From contig CAMLDY010000017.1 of the NCBI GenBank assembly GCA_946478895.1, forward strand, positions 1 through 36,527: a DNA stretch of 36,527 nt. Reading direction: 5' to 3'. Each line of letters opens with the position of its first letter. Position 1 is the stretch's first letter. Below the pieces are notes generated by a model that was not told where the DNA came from, made no database searches, and saw only the letters and a program-made list of their open reading frames with translations. The DNA is from an uncultured Gemmatimonadota bacterium. Lineage in GTDB: Bacteria > Gemmatimonadota > Gemmatimonadetes > Gemmatimonadales > Gemmatimonadaceae. Of the stretch, positions 17,600-26,268 are shown piece after piece. Position numbers and translations under genes: made by a program.

Positions 17600-18841
17600 A
17601 TGCGTTTCGCCGACGTCATAACGACCGCGCTCGAGCAAATCCGCGTCAACAAGCTGCGGTCGTTCTTCACGCTGCTCGGCATCATCGTGTCAGTGGCGTT
17701 TCTCGTCGCGGTCGTCGCGATCATCTCCGGGATGAATTTCTACGTCAAGGAGAACCTCGCCAGCGCGCTGATCGGCGCCAACACCTTTCAGGTCAGACGC
17801 ACCCCGATCCGGATCGGACTCTTCGACGACGAAGAGTGGCGAAAGCTGCAACGACGTCCGCGCGTGACCGAGTCAGACGCGGAAGCCGTAATCGCCGCGG
17901 TACCCGAGGCAGTCGCGGTGAGTCTGCAGTCAGGGTGGCCGACGCCGGTTGCCGACATCGTCTGGCGCAACAAGACCATGGGCGATGTCGTGATCATGGG
18001 AGTCACGGCACCGTACCAGGTCGTGCAGGATTACGTGTTCGCGAGCGGGCGGCCGATCACCGATCTGGATGTGCGGGATCGCCGGCCTGTCGCGGTGATC
18101 GGAGCCGACGTCGCCGAGAAGCTGTTCGAGAACGTAGACCCGGTTGGTCAGGACATCCGCATCATCGGCCAGCGTTTTACGGTGATCGGCACCATCGCCA
18201 AGAAGGGCCGCGTGCTCGGCCAATCGTTCGACGGCTTCGTCCTGCTGCCGCTGCCGAACTTCGAGATGATCTACGGCCGGCGGAAAACGAACACCGTCTC
18301 CGTCAAAATGCCGAGCGCCGATCTGGTCGCCAGCGGCATGGAGCGCGCCGATGAAGCGATGCGCGTCGCGCATCACTTGCGACCGAGCGAAGAGCCGAAC
18401 TACTCGGTGGAGACCGCCGACGCGCTGGTGGATTTCTGGAAGAATCTCACCCGCATCCTCTTCTCGGTCATCCCGGCTATAGTCGCGATCGGAGTCGTGG
18501 TCGGTGGAATCGTCATCATGAACATCATGCTGATGTCGGTCACCGAGCGCACTCAGGAGATCGGCGTCCGCAAGGCGCTCGGTGCCAAGCCCGCTGACAT
18601 CCGCCGTCAGTTTCTGGTGGAGTCGATCGTGCTGGCGACCATCGGCGGTCTCTGCGGCGTAGCGGCCGGCTGGGGACTCGCCGGCCTCGTCAGTCTCGCA
18701 TCTCCCCTCCCGGCGCGGGTGAGCATGTGGTCGGTGATGCTGGCGCTGGCGCTGGGCGCAGGAGTCGGCGTGCTTTTCGGAGTCTATCCCGCGTCGCGCG
18801 CCGCGCAGCTCGACCCAATTGCCGCATTGCGGGCCGAATGA
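17600..18841 (+). CDS. MacB/FtsX-like ABC permease A' (second pair)
   Basis: 413 residues, the same length as permease A. The N terminus (LEQIRVNKLRSFFTLLGI) closely matches permease A (LAQIRVQKLKSFFTLLGV), followed by GANTFQVRRTP (A: GVNTFTLRRFP). Periplasmic core at about 40-280, then FtsX helices with TQEIGVRKALGAKPADIRRQ and PASRAAQLDPIAALRAE. The ATG abuts an AGGGG directly upstream with no spacer, an unusual ribosome-binding arrangement, but the alignment with A supports this start. Downstream, its TGA overlaps the ATG of permease B' by 4 nt. Function is inferred as a duplicated exporter subunit sharing the single upstream ATPase. Confidence 0.92.
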   Translation: MRFADVITTALEQIRVNKLRSFFTLLGIIVSVAFLVAVVAIISGMNFYVKENLASALIGANTFQVRRTPIRIGLFDDEEWRKLQRRPRVTESDAEAVIAAVPEAVAVSLQSGWPTPVADIVWRNKTMGDVVIMGVTAPYQVVQDYVFASGRPITDLDVRDRRPVAVIGADVAEKLFENVDPVGQDIRIIGQRFTVIGTIAKKGRVLGQSFDGFVLLPLPNFEMIYGRRKTNTVSVKMPSADLVASGMERADEAMRVAHHLRPSEEPNYSVETADALVDFWKNLTRILFSVIPAIVAIGVVVGGIVIMNIMLMSVTERTQEIGVRKALGAKPADIRRQFLVESIVLATIGGLCGVAAGWGLAGLVSLASPLPARVSMWSVMLALALGAGVGVLFGVYPASRAAQLDPIAALRAE

Positions 18842-20082
18842 TCATCGCCGAGCGGATTCGCAGCAACTTTCAGATCGCGCTGGATACGTTGCGCGCCAAC
18901 AAGCTGCGCTCGTCACTCACGATTCTTGGCGTTGTCATCGGGGTCTCCACGGTGATGACGATGGCGGCGATCGTTCAGGGGATACAGGAGCAGATCGTCC
19001 GTACGATCGAGATCGCCGGCCCGACGACATTCTACGTCGTCAAAGTGTTTTCGCAGACTCCGGTCAATCCCGATCGACTACCGAAGTGGATCCGGGTGCG
19101 GCCGGACCTCGTCGCAGCCGAAGCTGAGCGCATCAAGCAGCTCCCCGAAGTGTCGTATGCGGCGATCTGGGCGCAGTCCAACGGCCGGCTCTCGTACGAA
19201 GCGCAGCGCACCCAGAACATCATCATCATGGGCGCCGACGACCGGTACCAGGAGATTCAGGGCGGCGAGCTGCTGGACGGGCGGTGGTTCACGCCGGCCG
19301 AGATGTCCTCGGGAGCAAGTGTTGCGGTGCTCGACGAGAATGCCGCGAAGAAGCTGTTCGGCCAGGAGTCGGTGCTCGACAAGACGATTCACATCAGCGG
19401 CCGTCCGGCGCGAGTGATCGGCGTTTACGCGCAGCCCGGCAACATCTTCTCGCCTCCCGGCCAGGACATCGGCGTCATCGTTCCGTATGCGATGCTCGAT
19501 CACCAGTTCACCATCGACAAGACCAACGCGCTATACATCCCGGTAAAGCCGAAACGCGGCGTGACGACGGCTGACGCACAGGAAGCGGTAACCATCGCGC
19601 TGCGAGAGATGCGGCGTCTCCGTCCCGCCGACAAGAACAATTTCGATCTGATAACCCAGGATCAGATCCTCGACACCTTCAACAAGATCACCGGCGTGTT
19701 CTTCCTGGTGATGATCGTTCTGTCGAGCGTCGGACTGCTGGTCGGCGGAATCGGGGTGATGGCGATCATGATGGTTTCCGTTACGAGCCGCACGCGTGAG
19801 ATCGGAATTCGCAAAGCGCTGGGCGCGACGAGGCGGGAGATCCTGTTCCAGTTTCTCGTCGAGGCAGCAACGCTCACCGGATTCGGCGGGCTCCTCGGCA
19901 TCCTCATCGGCCTCAGCTTCGGCAGGCTCGCGACCCTGGCGATGAAGATCGACGCCGCGGTCCCGATCGGCCTCACGATGGTCGCCGTGTTAGTCTCGGT
20001 GAGCATCGGAATCGTTTTCGGGATGCTGCCCGCTCAGCGCGCCGCGCGGCTGGATCCGATCGACGCTTTGCGGTACGAGTAG
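18838..20082 (+). CDS. MacB/FtsX-like ABC permease B' (second pair)
   Basis: 414 residues from the ATG at 18838, which overlaps the A' stop (ATGA). A longer in-frame reading from 18727 lies inside A' and is rejected. N-terminal helix RANKLRSSLTILGVVIGVST, then IEIAGPTTFYVVKVF, resembling permease B (LEAAGPTSFYIYRR). Periplasmic core about 45-290, FtsX C-terminal helices with TREIGIRKALGATRREIL and PAQRAARLDPIDALRYE. Pairs with A' by gene order and spacing. It is the last gene of the export locus; the deacetylase gene follows after only 9 nt, so transcription may continue through. Confidence 0.93.
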   Translation: MIIAERIRSNFQIALDTLRANKLRSSLTILGVVIGVSTVMTMAAIVQGIQEQIVRTIEIAGPTTFYVVKVFSQTPVNPDRLPKWIRVRPDLVAAEAERIKQLPEVSYAAIWAQSNGRLSYEAQRTQNIIIMGADDRYQEIQGGELLDGRWFTPAEMSSGASVAVLDENAAKKLFGQESVLDKTIHISGRPARVIGVYAQPGNIFSPPGQDIGVIVPYAMLDHQFTIDKTNALYIPVKPKRGVTTADAQEAVTIALREMRRLRPADKNNFDLITQDQILDTFNKITGVFFLVMIVLSSVGLLVGGIGVMAIMMVSVTSRTREIGIRKALGATRREILFQFLVEAATLTGFGGLLGILIGLSFGRLATLAMKIDAAVPIGLTMVAVLVSVSIGIVFGMLPAQRAARLDPIDALRYE

Positions 20083-20091
20083 ATTCTCGTC

Positions 20092-20811
20092 ATGACCAAA
20101 GTCGATGTACTCGCGATCGCCGCCCACCCCGACGATGTCGAGCTCGTTTGTGGCGGGACCCTGATTCGCGCGCAGATGCTCGGACGATCCACCGGAATCA
20201 TCGATCTGGCCGCGGGCGAGATGGCGAGCCGCGGAACCCCGCAGCTGCGTGCCGAGGAGGCAGGGCGCGCGGCGAAGGTGATGGGCGTATCGGTGCGCGA
20301 AAATCTCGGTCTTCCCGACGGCGGGATCGTCAACACGCCGGCAACCCGCGCCAGGCTGGCCGTCGCGATCAGGCGACTGCAGCCGAAGATCGTGATGACG
20401 CATTCCCTGCATGGCCGTCATCCCGATCACCCCATCGTCGCTCAGCTCGTTCGCGACGCGTGCTTCGTCGCGGGCCTGAAGATGATCGAGCCGTCGGTAC
20501 CAGCATATCGGCCACTCAAGGTTCTGCACGCGCTCTCCTATCGAGAGGACAACCAGAAGCCGACATTCGTCGTCGACATCACCGAGGCGTTCGAGAAGAA
20601 GCTCGAGGCAATCGGGTGCTATGCATCGCAATTCGGTGACGCAGTCCAGGCCGGTGAGGTTTATCCCAACGGTGAGCCGCTGCGCGATCTCATCCGTCAT
20701 CACGCCGCGCACTACGGGTCGCTGATCCGCTGCCGCTACGGCGAGCCGTTCTACACAACTGAGACGATGCGGGTTGACGACGTCACGTCTCTCGAGGTGT
20801 CGACCTTTTGA
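20092..20811 (+). CDS. bshB1: BshB1-type N-acetylglucosaminyl-malate deacetylase (LmbE/PIG-L family)
   Basis: 239 residues with the LmbE/PIG-L zinc deacetylase signature: AHPDD (11-15; H12 and D15 as zinc ligand and catalytic residue), HGRHPDH (107-113; H113 third zinc ligand) and GEP near the C terminus (GEPFYTTE). Length and the ending FYTTETMRVDDV fit the BshB1 subgroup, which removes the acetyl group of GlcNAc-malate in bacillithiol synthesis. Neither bshA nor bshC is in this window, so bacillithiol production is an inference from this family alone; another PIG-L amide substrate is possible. It lies 9 nt after the export genes and overlaps the next gene by 4 nt. Confidence 0.85.
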   Translation: MTKVDVLAIAAHPDDVELVCGGTLIRAQMLGRSTGIIDLAAGEMASRGTPQLRAEEAGRAAKVMGVSVRENLGLPDGGIVNTPATRARLAVAIRRLQPKIVMTHSLHGRHPDHPIVAQLVRDACFVAGLKMIEPSVPAYRPLKVLHALSYREDNQKPTFVVDITEAFEKKLEAIGCYASQFGDAVQAGEVYPNGEPLRDLIRHHAAHYGSLIRCRYGEPFYTTETMRVDDVTSLEVSTF

Positions 20812-21593
20812 CGGGCAGCCCGCGCGCGAAACCGAAATCGAGCGAGCCGACGCAGACAGACGACGAGGTCACCTACCCATCGTACCTCGCCCTCGACGAG
20901 TTGCTCTCGCTCCAGCGGCCCCGGTCGGAGCCGGAACATCCCGACGAGCTCCTGTTCATCATCGTCCACCAGGCGAGTGAGCTGTGGTTCAAGCTGATTA
21001 TTCACGAGCTCGAAGCCCTCATCGCCCTCCTTAAGGACCACGACACCCTCGGCGCGCTGACCTCGGTGCGACGGGTTAACGCGCTGGTGCACATCGTCAC
21101 GGCACAGCTCTCCGCGCTCGAGACTCTGCCACCGCAGCGCTTCGCTCAGTTTCGCGGCTATCTCGGGACGTCGAGCGGGTCGCAGAGCGTGCAGTTTCGC
21201 ACCATCGAAGCGATGTCCGGTATGCGTGACGAGCATTTTCTACAGGTGCTCAAGCAGCACGGTAAGATCCCGCCGCCCGTCGAGGCCGCGCTCGCACGAC
21301 CGACGTTACAGGAGCTCTTCGACAACCTGCTCGCAGCGCATTCGGTATCGCTCGAACAGATATACGCCGAGCCGCACCAGCGCCCGTTGCAGATGCTTGC
21401 GGAGGGCCTGCTGGAATACGAGCAGGGCTTCGCGATGTGGCGGTTTCTCCACGTACAGCTCGTCGAGCGCATCATCGGGCCCGCGACCTCGGGCACCGGA
21501 GGAACGCTCGGCTCCAGGTATCTCCAGAAGACCGTTTCGCAACGGTTCTTCCCCAAGCTGTGGGAAGTGAGGAGCAGGTTCTTTCAGGGTTAA
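20808..21593 (+). CDS. kynA: Tryptophan 2,3-dioxygenase
   Basis: 261 residues. The enzyme opens the indole ring of L-tryptophan with O2 to give N-formylkynurenine, using haem. Key family positions are visible: FIIVHQASELWFK (50-62, with F50 and H54), QFRGYLGTSSGSQSVQFR (114-131, with R116), the proximal haem histidine H215 in RFLHVQLVERIIG, and GTGGT (229-233). It starts at TTG 20808, overlapping the bshB1 stop (TTGA), because no ATG or GTG exists before the conserved core; the first ~20 residues are probably disordered. No kynurenine formamidase, kynureninase or NAD-synthesis gene is adjacent, so the pathway must be completed elsewhere or end at kynurenine. Confidence 0.93.
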   Translation: MTGSPRAKPKSSEPTQTDDEVTYPSYLALDELLSLQRPRSEPEHPDELLFIIVHQASELWFKLIIHELEALIALLKDHDTLGALTSVRRVNALVHIVTAQLSALETLPPQRFAQFRGYLGTSSGSQSVQFRTIEAMSGMRDEHFLQVLKQHGKIPPPVEAALARPTLQELFDNLLAAHSVSLEQIYAEPHQRPLQMLAEGLLEYEQGFAMWRFLHVQLVERIIGPATSGTGGTLGSRYLQKTVSQRFFPKLWEVRSRFFQG

Positions 21594-21635
21594 CTCAGCC
21601 TCCCTGAGCTCGTCCGCGGGCCTTAAATTCCGAAC

Positions 21636-22799
21636 ATGCCAGCTGACCCGGTTTACCTCGACCACGCCGCCACGACGCCGGTGCGCGAAGAGGTTTTCGA
21701 GGCGATGAAGCCGTTTTACGGCCCGCGCTTCGGGAATCCCTCCAGCACCCACCGCTGGGGCCGCGAAGCGCGCGCGGCGCTCGACGAGGCCCGGGAGCGA
21801 GTCGGCCGATGTCTAGGAGCACGTCCCGACGAAATCTGTTTCACCTCGGGCGGCACTGAGGCCGACAACCTGGCCATCCTCGGGTCGTGGCGCGCGCTGA
21901 AAAAGGAGGGTCGGAAAGCAGTCGTCGCCACGCCGATCGAGCACAAGGCGATCCTCGGCGCGGTGCACCAGGCAGCGCATGAGGGAGCCGAAGAGCGCTT
22001 CCTGACGATGACATCGGAAGGCGTGATCGATCGCGATTCCTTCAACAGGCTGGTGGACGATCAGGTCGCAATTTGCTCGACGATGTGGGTCAACAACGAG
22101 ATCGGCACCATTCAGCCGGTGCCCGAGCTGGCTGCCATCGCCAAGGAGCGCGGCGCGATGGTGCACACCGACGCCGTTCAGGCATTCGGCAAGGTGAAGA
22201 TCGACGCGCGAACCCAGAAGTTCGACTTCCTGACGATCTCGGGCCACAAGTTCGGCGCGCCCAAGGGAATCGGCGCGCTCTTCATTCGGCGCGGCACTCA
22301 TCTCGAGCCTTTGATGCACGGCGGGATGCAGGACCGGGGACGGCGGCCGGGCACCGAGAACGTCGCCGCCGCAGTCGGTCTGGCGCGCGCCGCCGAGCTG
22401 GCGCTCGCCGAGTGCGAAGCGCACTGCGAGCGGCTGCGAGAGCTGCGCGACAGACTCGAGGCCGGCATCGTCGCCAGGGTTCCCGACGTGATCGTCCACG
22501 GCCGCGGTGCGGAGCGCGCCCCACACATCCTCAACGTTTCCGTGCCGGGCACCGACAGCGAGTCGCTGTTGATGGCGCTCGATCTGCGCGGCATCGCCGC
22601 GTCGGGTGGGTCCGCGTGCCAGAGCGGGAGCATCTCGCCCTCTCACGTTCTCACCGCGATCGGGGTCCGTCCCGAGCTCGCCAGCGCGGCGGTGCGTATG
22701 AGCCTGGGCGCGCTAACGACGGATCGCTGTATCGACCGTGTCATCGAAGTCTTTCCGACCCTCGTCGCCAAGGCGAGACAGCTTACGGCAGCAGAGTAA
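21636..22799 (+). CDS. Cysteine desulfurase (IscS/NifS family)
   Basis: 387 residues, class V PLP aminotransferase fold. YLDHAATTP at the N terminus, TSGGTEADNLA (70-80), H103 in IEHKAIL, SGHKFGAPKG with Schiff-base lysine K205, and the mobile-loop catalytic cysteine C328 in SGGSACQSG are all present. It takes sulfur from cysteine as an enzyme persulfide and releases alanine. Only 2 nt separate it from mnmA, which needs exactly such a persulfide donor, so a dedicated tRNA-thiolation role is a reasonable inference; iron-sulfur assembly cannot be excluded. No iscU or other scaffold gene is nearby. Confidence 0.94.
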   Translation: MPADPVYLDHAATTPVREEVFEAMKPFYGPRFGNPSSTHRWGREARAALDEARERVGRCLGARPDEICFTSGGTEADNLAILGSWRALKKEGRKAVVATPIEHKAILGAVHQAAHEGAEERFLTMTSEGVIDRDSFNRLVDDQVAICSTMWVNNEIGTIQPVPELAAIAKERGAMVHTDAVQAFGKVKIDARTQKFDFLTISGHKFGAPKGIGALFIRRGTHLEPLMHGGMQDRGRRPGTENVAAAVGLARAAELALAECEAHCERLRELRDRLEAGIVARVPDVIVHGRGAERAPHILNVSVPGTDSESLLMALDLRGIAASGGSACQSGSISPSHVLTAIGVRPELASAAVRMSLGALTTDRCIDRVIEVFPTLVAKARQLTAAE

Positions 22800-22801
22800 C
22801 G

Positions 22802-23905
22802 ATGTCGCGTGAAAGGGTGCTGGTTGCCATGTCGGGCGGAGTGGATTCGTCGGTCGCCGCGGCGATCCTCGTGGAGCAGGGCTACGACGTCGTCGGCGCG
22901 ACGATGAAGCTTTTCTGTCACGGCGAGGACGTACCCGACCGCCCGTGCTGCTCCCTCGACTCGGTGAACGACGCCCGCCGCGTCTGCGAGCAGCTCGGAA
23001 TCCCGCACTACGTGCTCAATCTCGAGAGTCGCTTTGGACACGACGTCGTGGATAATTTCGTCGACGAGTACGCGCGCGGGCGCACGCCGATTCCCTGCGT
23101 GCGCTGCAACACCTTCACCAAGTTCCGCGATTTTCTGAAGAAGGCGGACGCCATCGATGCCCACTGGATCGCGACGGGTCATTACGCGCGGGTCATCGAC
23201 GGTGAGCTTCGGCGCGGCCTGGACGAGAACAAGGACCAGACCTACTTCCTGTGGGGGATCGATCGCGCCGTACTTTCGCGCATGATTTTGCCGGTCGGAG
23301 CTCTCGACAAGGCCCAGACCCGCGCCCGCGCCCACGCGATGGGTCTCGAGGTCATCGCCGAGAAGCCCGAGAGCCAGGAGATCTGCTTTGTACCGGACGG
23401 GAACTATGCCCGCATCCTCGAGCAGCGACTGCCGGCGGACGCACCAGCGCTGACTCGCGGTCCAATTGTCACTTCCTCGGGGCGCATCGTCGGCGAGCAC
23501 AACGGTTTCGCGCGGTACACCATTGGCCAGCGACGCGGTGTGCCCGGCGGCTTCAGTACCCCGATGTACGTGATCGCGATTCGTCCCGACGAGCGCGCGG
23601 TGGTGATCGGCAATCGTGACGAGCTCCTCGGCAGCGGCCTCGTTGCCCGCGAGGTGAACTGGCTTGCCGATACTCCGCCGGTCGGCGCGCGTGTCTCGGT
23701 ACGCGTCAGGCACCGCGCCCCTCTCGCGGGCGCCGAGATCATCCGGCTCGATGGTGACGAGATAGAGATCGCGCTCGACGACGCCGTCTCCGCAATCACG
23801 CCCGGTCAATCGGTCGTATTTTATGACGCCGAGCGAGTGCTTGGCGGCGGATTCATCGAAGCGGCAAAGCAGCAAAGGCGCAACCTACCAGTACTCGCAG
23901 CATAG
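22802..23905 (+). CDS. mnmA: tRNA-specific 2-thiouridylase MnmA
   Basis: 367 residues, standard family length. N-terminal PP-loop MSGGVDSSVAA (10-20) binds ATP; the catalytic pair is C102 (in PCVRCN) and C195 (in SQEICFVPDGNY); D-Q-T-Y-F (145-149) and the TIGQRRG motif of the central domain are intact, followed by a C-terminal beta barrel. It makes 2-thiouridine at the wobble position of tRNA Lys, Glu and Gln. ATG 22802 is the start; a much longer open reading upstream runs through the desulfurase gene in another frame and is not real. Probably in one transcript with the desulfurase. Confidence 0.96.
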   Translation: MSRERVLVAMSGGVDSSVAAAILVEQGYDVVGATMKLFCHGEDVPDRPCCSLDSVNDARRVCEQLGIPHYVLNLESRFGHDVVDNFVDEYARGRTPIPCVRCNTFTKFRDFLKKADAIDAHWIATGHYARVIDGELRRGLDENKDQTYFLWGIDRAVLSRMILPVGALDKAQTRARAHAMGLEVIAEKPESQEICFVPDGNYARILEQRLPADAPALTRGPIVTSSGRIVGEHNGFARYTIGQRRGVPGGFSTPMYVIAIRPDERAVVIGNRDELLGSGLVAREVNWLADTPPVGARVSVRVRHRAPLAGAEIIRLDGDEIEIALDDAVSAITPGQSVVFYDAERVLGGGFIEAAKQQRRNLPVLAA

Positions 23906-23907
23906 CA

Positions 23908-23927
23908 CTCGGCGGCTCCCCGCCGAG
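23908..23927 (+). terminator. Stem-loop after mnmA without a clear T-tract
   Basis: CTCGGCGG and CCGCCGAG form a perfect 8-bp stem with a 4-nt loop, two nt after the mnmA stop. The following bases (AACCC) are not T-rich, so this may be an mRNA 3'-end stabiliser, an attenuator or a weak or factor-dependent terminator rather than a true intrinsic one. Confidence 0.45.
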
Positions 23928-23953
23928 AACCCTTCGCAGAGAGGCCGGGCGTG

Positions 23954-25531
23954 ATGCAGTGTAGCGACTTCCTTTCCCACTCCAGCCGCGCGCTCGTGGT
24001 TGCGGTTGTCATCGGCGGCGCGGCTTGCGCACCAACCAGCGTTCCGCCCCTGCAACCGGTGCAGCGAGCCCCACAGCTCGTGCCCGCACCGGCTTCGATG
24101 GTGATGGCGGCCGGGCCCGCGTTCACCGTCGAGAAAACGACGGGGATCTATGTGGATGGCGGTCCGGCGGCGACGGCAATTGCCGAGATGCTCGCTGCGC
24201 AGCTGCGGAAGTCGACCGAATTTCCTGTCGCTGTGGCCGCGGCGGCGAGCGCGGTACGCGGTGGAATCATTCTCAGGGTTGTGGGTGATCACCCCGCGCT
24301 CGGCAACGAAGGTTACGAGCTCACCGTCAGCGGCGACTCGGTGCGCTTGATTGCGAACCAGCCGGCTGGATTGTTCCACGGAATTCAAACGATCAGGCAG
24401 CTCCTCCCCGCCGACATTGAAGCCGACGCGGGCGCGGAGCGCTCGGTGTGGCCGATTCCCGCGCTGAGCATCGTCGACCAACCACGATTCGCGTGGCGCG
24501 GCGCGATGATGGATGTAGCGCGTCACTTCTTCACCGTCGATGAAGTCGAGCAGTTCATCGACATTCTCGCGCTTTACAAGCTCAACACCCTGCACCTCCA
24601 TCTGTCCGACGACCAGGGCTGGCGCATCGCGATCAACTCGCGCCCAAAGCTCACGGCGATGGGGTCAGGCACCCAGGTCGGTGGCGGGCCGGGCGGATTC
24701 TACACCCAGCAGGACTATCAGCAGATCATCGCCTACGCGGCGGCCCGCTACATCACGATCGTTCCCGAGATCGACATGCCGGCGCACAGCAACGCCGGAT
24801 TGATAGGTTATCCGGAGTACGCCTGCAGCAAGCGTCCCACCGGCCCTTACACCGGGACCGATGTGGGCTGGAGCAGCCTGTGCGTCGACAAGGAAGAGAC
24901 CTACGCGTACGTCGACGACATCATTCGCGAGATCAGCAGCCTCACCCCCGGGCCGTACTTCCACATCGGCGGCGACGAAGTTCAGGCGCTGACCGACGAT
25001 CAGTACATAAAGTTCATCGAGCGGGTTCAGGGCATCGTTAACAAGTACGGCAAGACGATGATCGGCTGGGAAGAGATCGGAAAGGCACGACTCAATCCGA
25101 CGACGATTGCCCAGCAGTGGAAGAGCGATTCGGCATCGGCTGCCGTCACGAGCGGGACGAAGCTCGTCATGTCCCCGGCAAACAAGATTTATCTGGACAT
25201 GAAGTACAATCCTTCGACTGAGCTGGGTCTCCACTGGGCCGCGTATGTCGAGGTGCGCGACGCATATGACTGGGATCCTGCTCTCTACATGAAGGGTGTT
25301 ACCGAGCAGAACATCGTCGGGGTCGAAGCGCCGTTCTGGAGCGAGACGCTGCGCAACATCACGGCGCTGGAATATCTGGCGATGCCGCGCCTGCCCGCCG
25401 TCGCTGAGATCGGCTGGACGCCGCAGTCGGTGCGCAACTGGGAGAGCTTCCGCAACCGTGTCGCGACCCACGCGCCCCGCTGGCGCTACCTCGGCATCAA
25501 CTATTACGCCTCACCGCAGGTGCCGTGGTAA
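23954..25531 (+). CDS. Family GH20 beta-N-acetylhexosaminidase, probable lipoprotein
   Basis: 525 residues from ATG 23954 (a GTG three bases earlier is equally open). An N-terminal hydrophobic segment ends in GGAAC (C25), an acceptable lipobox. A GH20b-like domain (about 40-170) is followed by the GH20 barrel: [34 protein letters not shown], and HIGGDEVQ with the catalytic pair D341-E342, which polarises the acetamido group and acts as acid/base. It should release terminal GlcNAc/GalNAc from chitin oligomers, glycans or wall fragments, probably in the periplasm or on the surface. Its stop overlaps the start of the DUF1080 gene by 1 nt (TAATG). Confidence 0.93.
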   Translation: MQCSDFLSHSSRALVVAVVIGGAACAPTSVPPLQPVQRAPQLVPAPASMVMAAGPAFTVEKTTGIYVDGGPAATAIAEMLAAQLRKSTEFPVAVAAAASAVRGGIILRVVGDHPALGNEGYELTVSGDSVRLIANQPAGLFHGIQTIRQLLPADIEADAGAERSVWPIPALSIVDQPRFAWRGAMMDVARHFFTVDEVEQFIDILALYKLNTLHLHLSDDQGWRIAINSRPKLTAMGSGTQVGGGPGGFYTQQDYQQIIAYAAARYITIVPEIDMPAHSNAGLIGYPEYACSKRPTGPYTGTDVGWSSLCVDKEETYAYVDDIIREISSLTPGPYFHIGGDEVQALTDDQYIKFIERVQGIVNKYGKTMIGWEEIGKARLNPTTIAQQWKSDSASAAVTSGTKLVMSPANKIYLDMKYNPSTELGLHWAAYVEVRDAYDWDPALYMKGVTEQNIVGVEAPFWSETLRNITALEYLAMPRLPAVAEIGWTPQSVRNWESFRNRVATHAPRWRYLGINYYASPQVPW

Positions 25532-26259
25532 TGCGCGGTCTCATCGGAATTGTTCTCGCGCCCGCCTGTGCCGTTGCGCTGGGCGCGCAGGAGCCGCAGC
25601 CCTTCCCTCCGCCCAAGACCGCGCCGCCGATCGTAACGCCGGGACGCACGAACAGTGATCCGCCGTCCGATGCGATCGTGCTGTTCGACGGAAAGGATCT
25701 CTCGCGCTGGCGAAGCGCCGACGGCGGCCCGGCGAAATGGGTGGTGCGCGACGGTTACGTCGAGGTCGCTCCGGGCACAGGGGAGATCGCGACCGCCGAC
25801 AAATTCGGCGACGTGCAGCTGCACATTGAATGGGCGACGCCCGCGGTCGTCAAAGGCGAAGGCCAGGAGCGCGGTAACAGCGGCGTCTTTCTGATGGGAC
25901 ACTACGAAATTCAGGTCCTCGACTCGTATCAGAACGAGACGTACTACCACGGCCAGGCGGGTTCCGTCTACAAGCAATACGCGCCGCTCGTCAATGCCTC
26001 GCGGAAGCCGGGCGAGTGGCAGGCGTACGACATCATCTTCCACGCCCCACGGTTCGACGACCAGGGCAAAGTGACCGACCGGGCCCGTGTGACGGTTCTG
26101 CACAACGGTGTTCTGATCCAGAACAACGTCGAGATCTACGGCAACACCTATCACGATCGTCCGGCACTCTACACAGCGCATGCTCCAGAGGAGTCGCTGC
26201 GGCTGCAGGATCACGGCAATCCGGTTCGCTACAGAAATATCTGGATCAGAAAATTGTAG
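25531..26259 (+). CDS. DUF1080 / 3-keto-disaccharide hydrolase-like secreted protein
   Basis: 242 residues. Signal peptide [20 protein letters not shown], a Pro-rich linker, then a concanavalin-like DUF1080 domain (about 45-240): [56 protein letters not shown], and a closing [13 protein letters not shown]. Family members bind or hydrolyse sugars; some act as 3-keto-glycoside hydrolases, but many have no known activity. Translational coupling with the GH20 enzyme suggests both work on the same amino-sugar-containing polymer. The gene ends 9 nt from the convergent dnaJ stop, with no terminator between them. Confidence 0.88.
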   Translation: MRGLIGIVLAPACAVALGAQEPQPFPPPKTAPPIVTPGRTNSDPPSDAIVLFDGKDLSRWRSADGGPAKWVVRDGYVEVAPGTGEIATADKFGDVQLHIEWATPAVVKGEGQERGNSGVFLMGHYEIQVLDSYQNETYYHGQAGSVYKQYAPLVNASRKPGEWQAYDIIFHAPRFDDQGKVTDRARVTVLHNGVLIQNNVEIYGNTYHDRPALYTAHAPEESLRLQDHGNPVRYRNIWIRKL

Positions 26260-26268
26260 CGAGGTGCG

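Noticed and set aside
19990..20712. 240-codon minus-strand open frame opposite permease B' and bshB1
   Set aside because: Spans two real genes on the other strand and has no recognisable domain.
22073..22801. Long N-terminal extension in frame with mnmA
   Set aside because: It covers the desulfurase gene in another frame and gives an Arg-rich sequence with no homology pattern; mnmA starts cleanly at 22802.
22643..23875. 410-codon minus-strand open frame opposite mnmA
   Set aside because: Antisense shadow; no motif, and mnmA has intact catalytic residues on the other strand.
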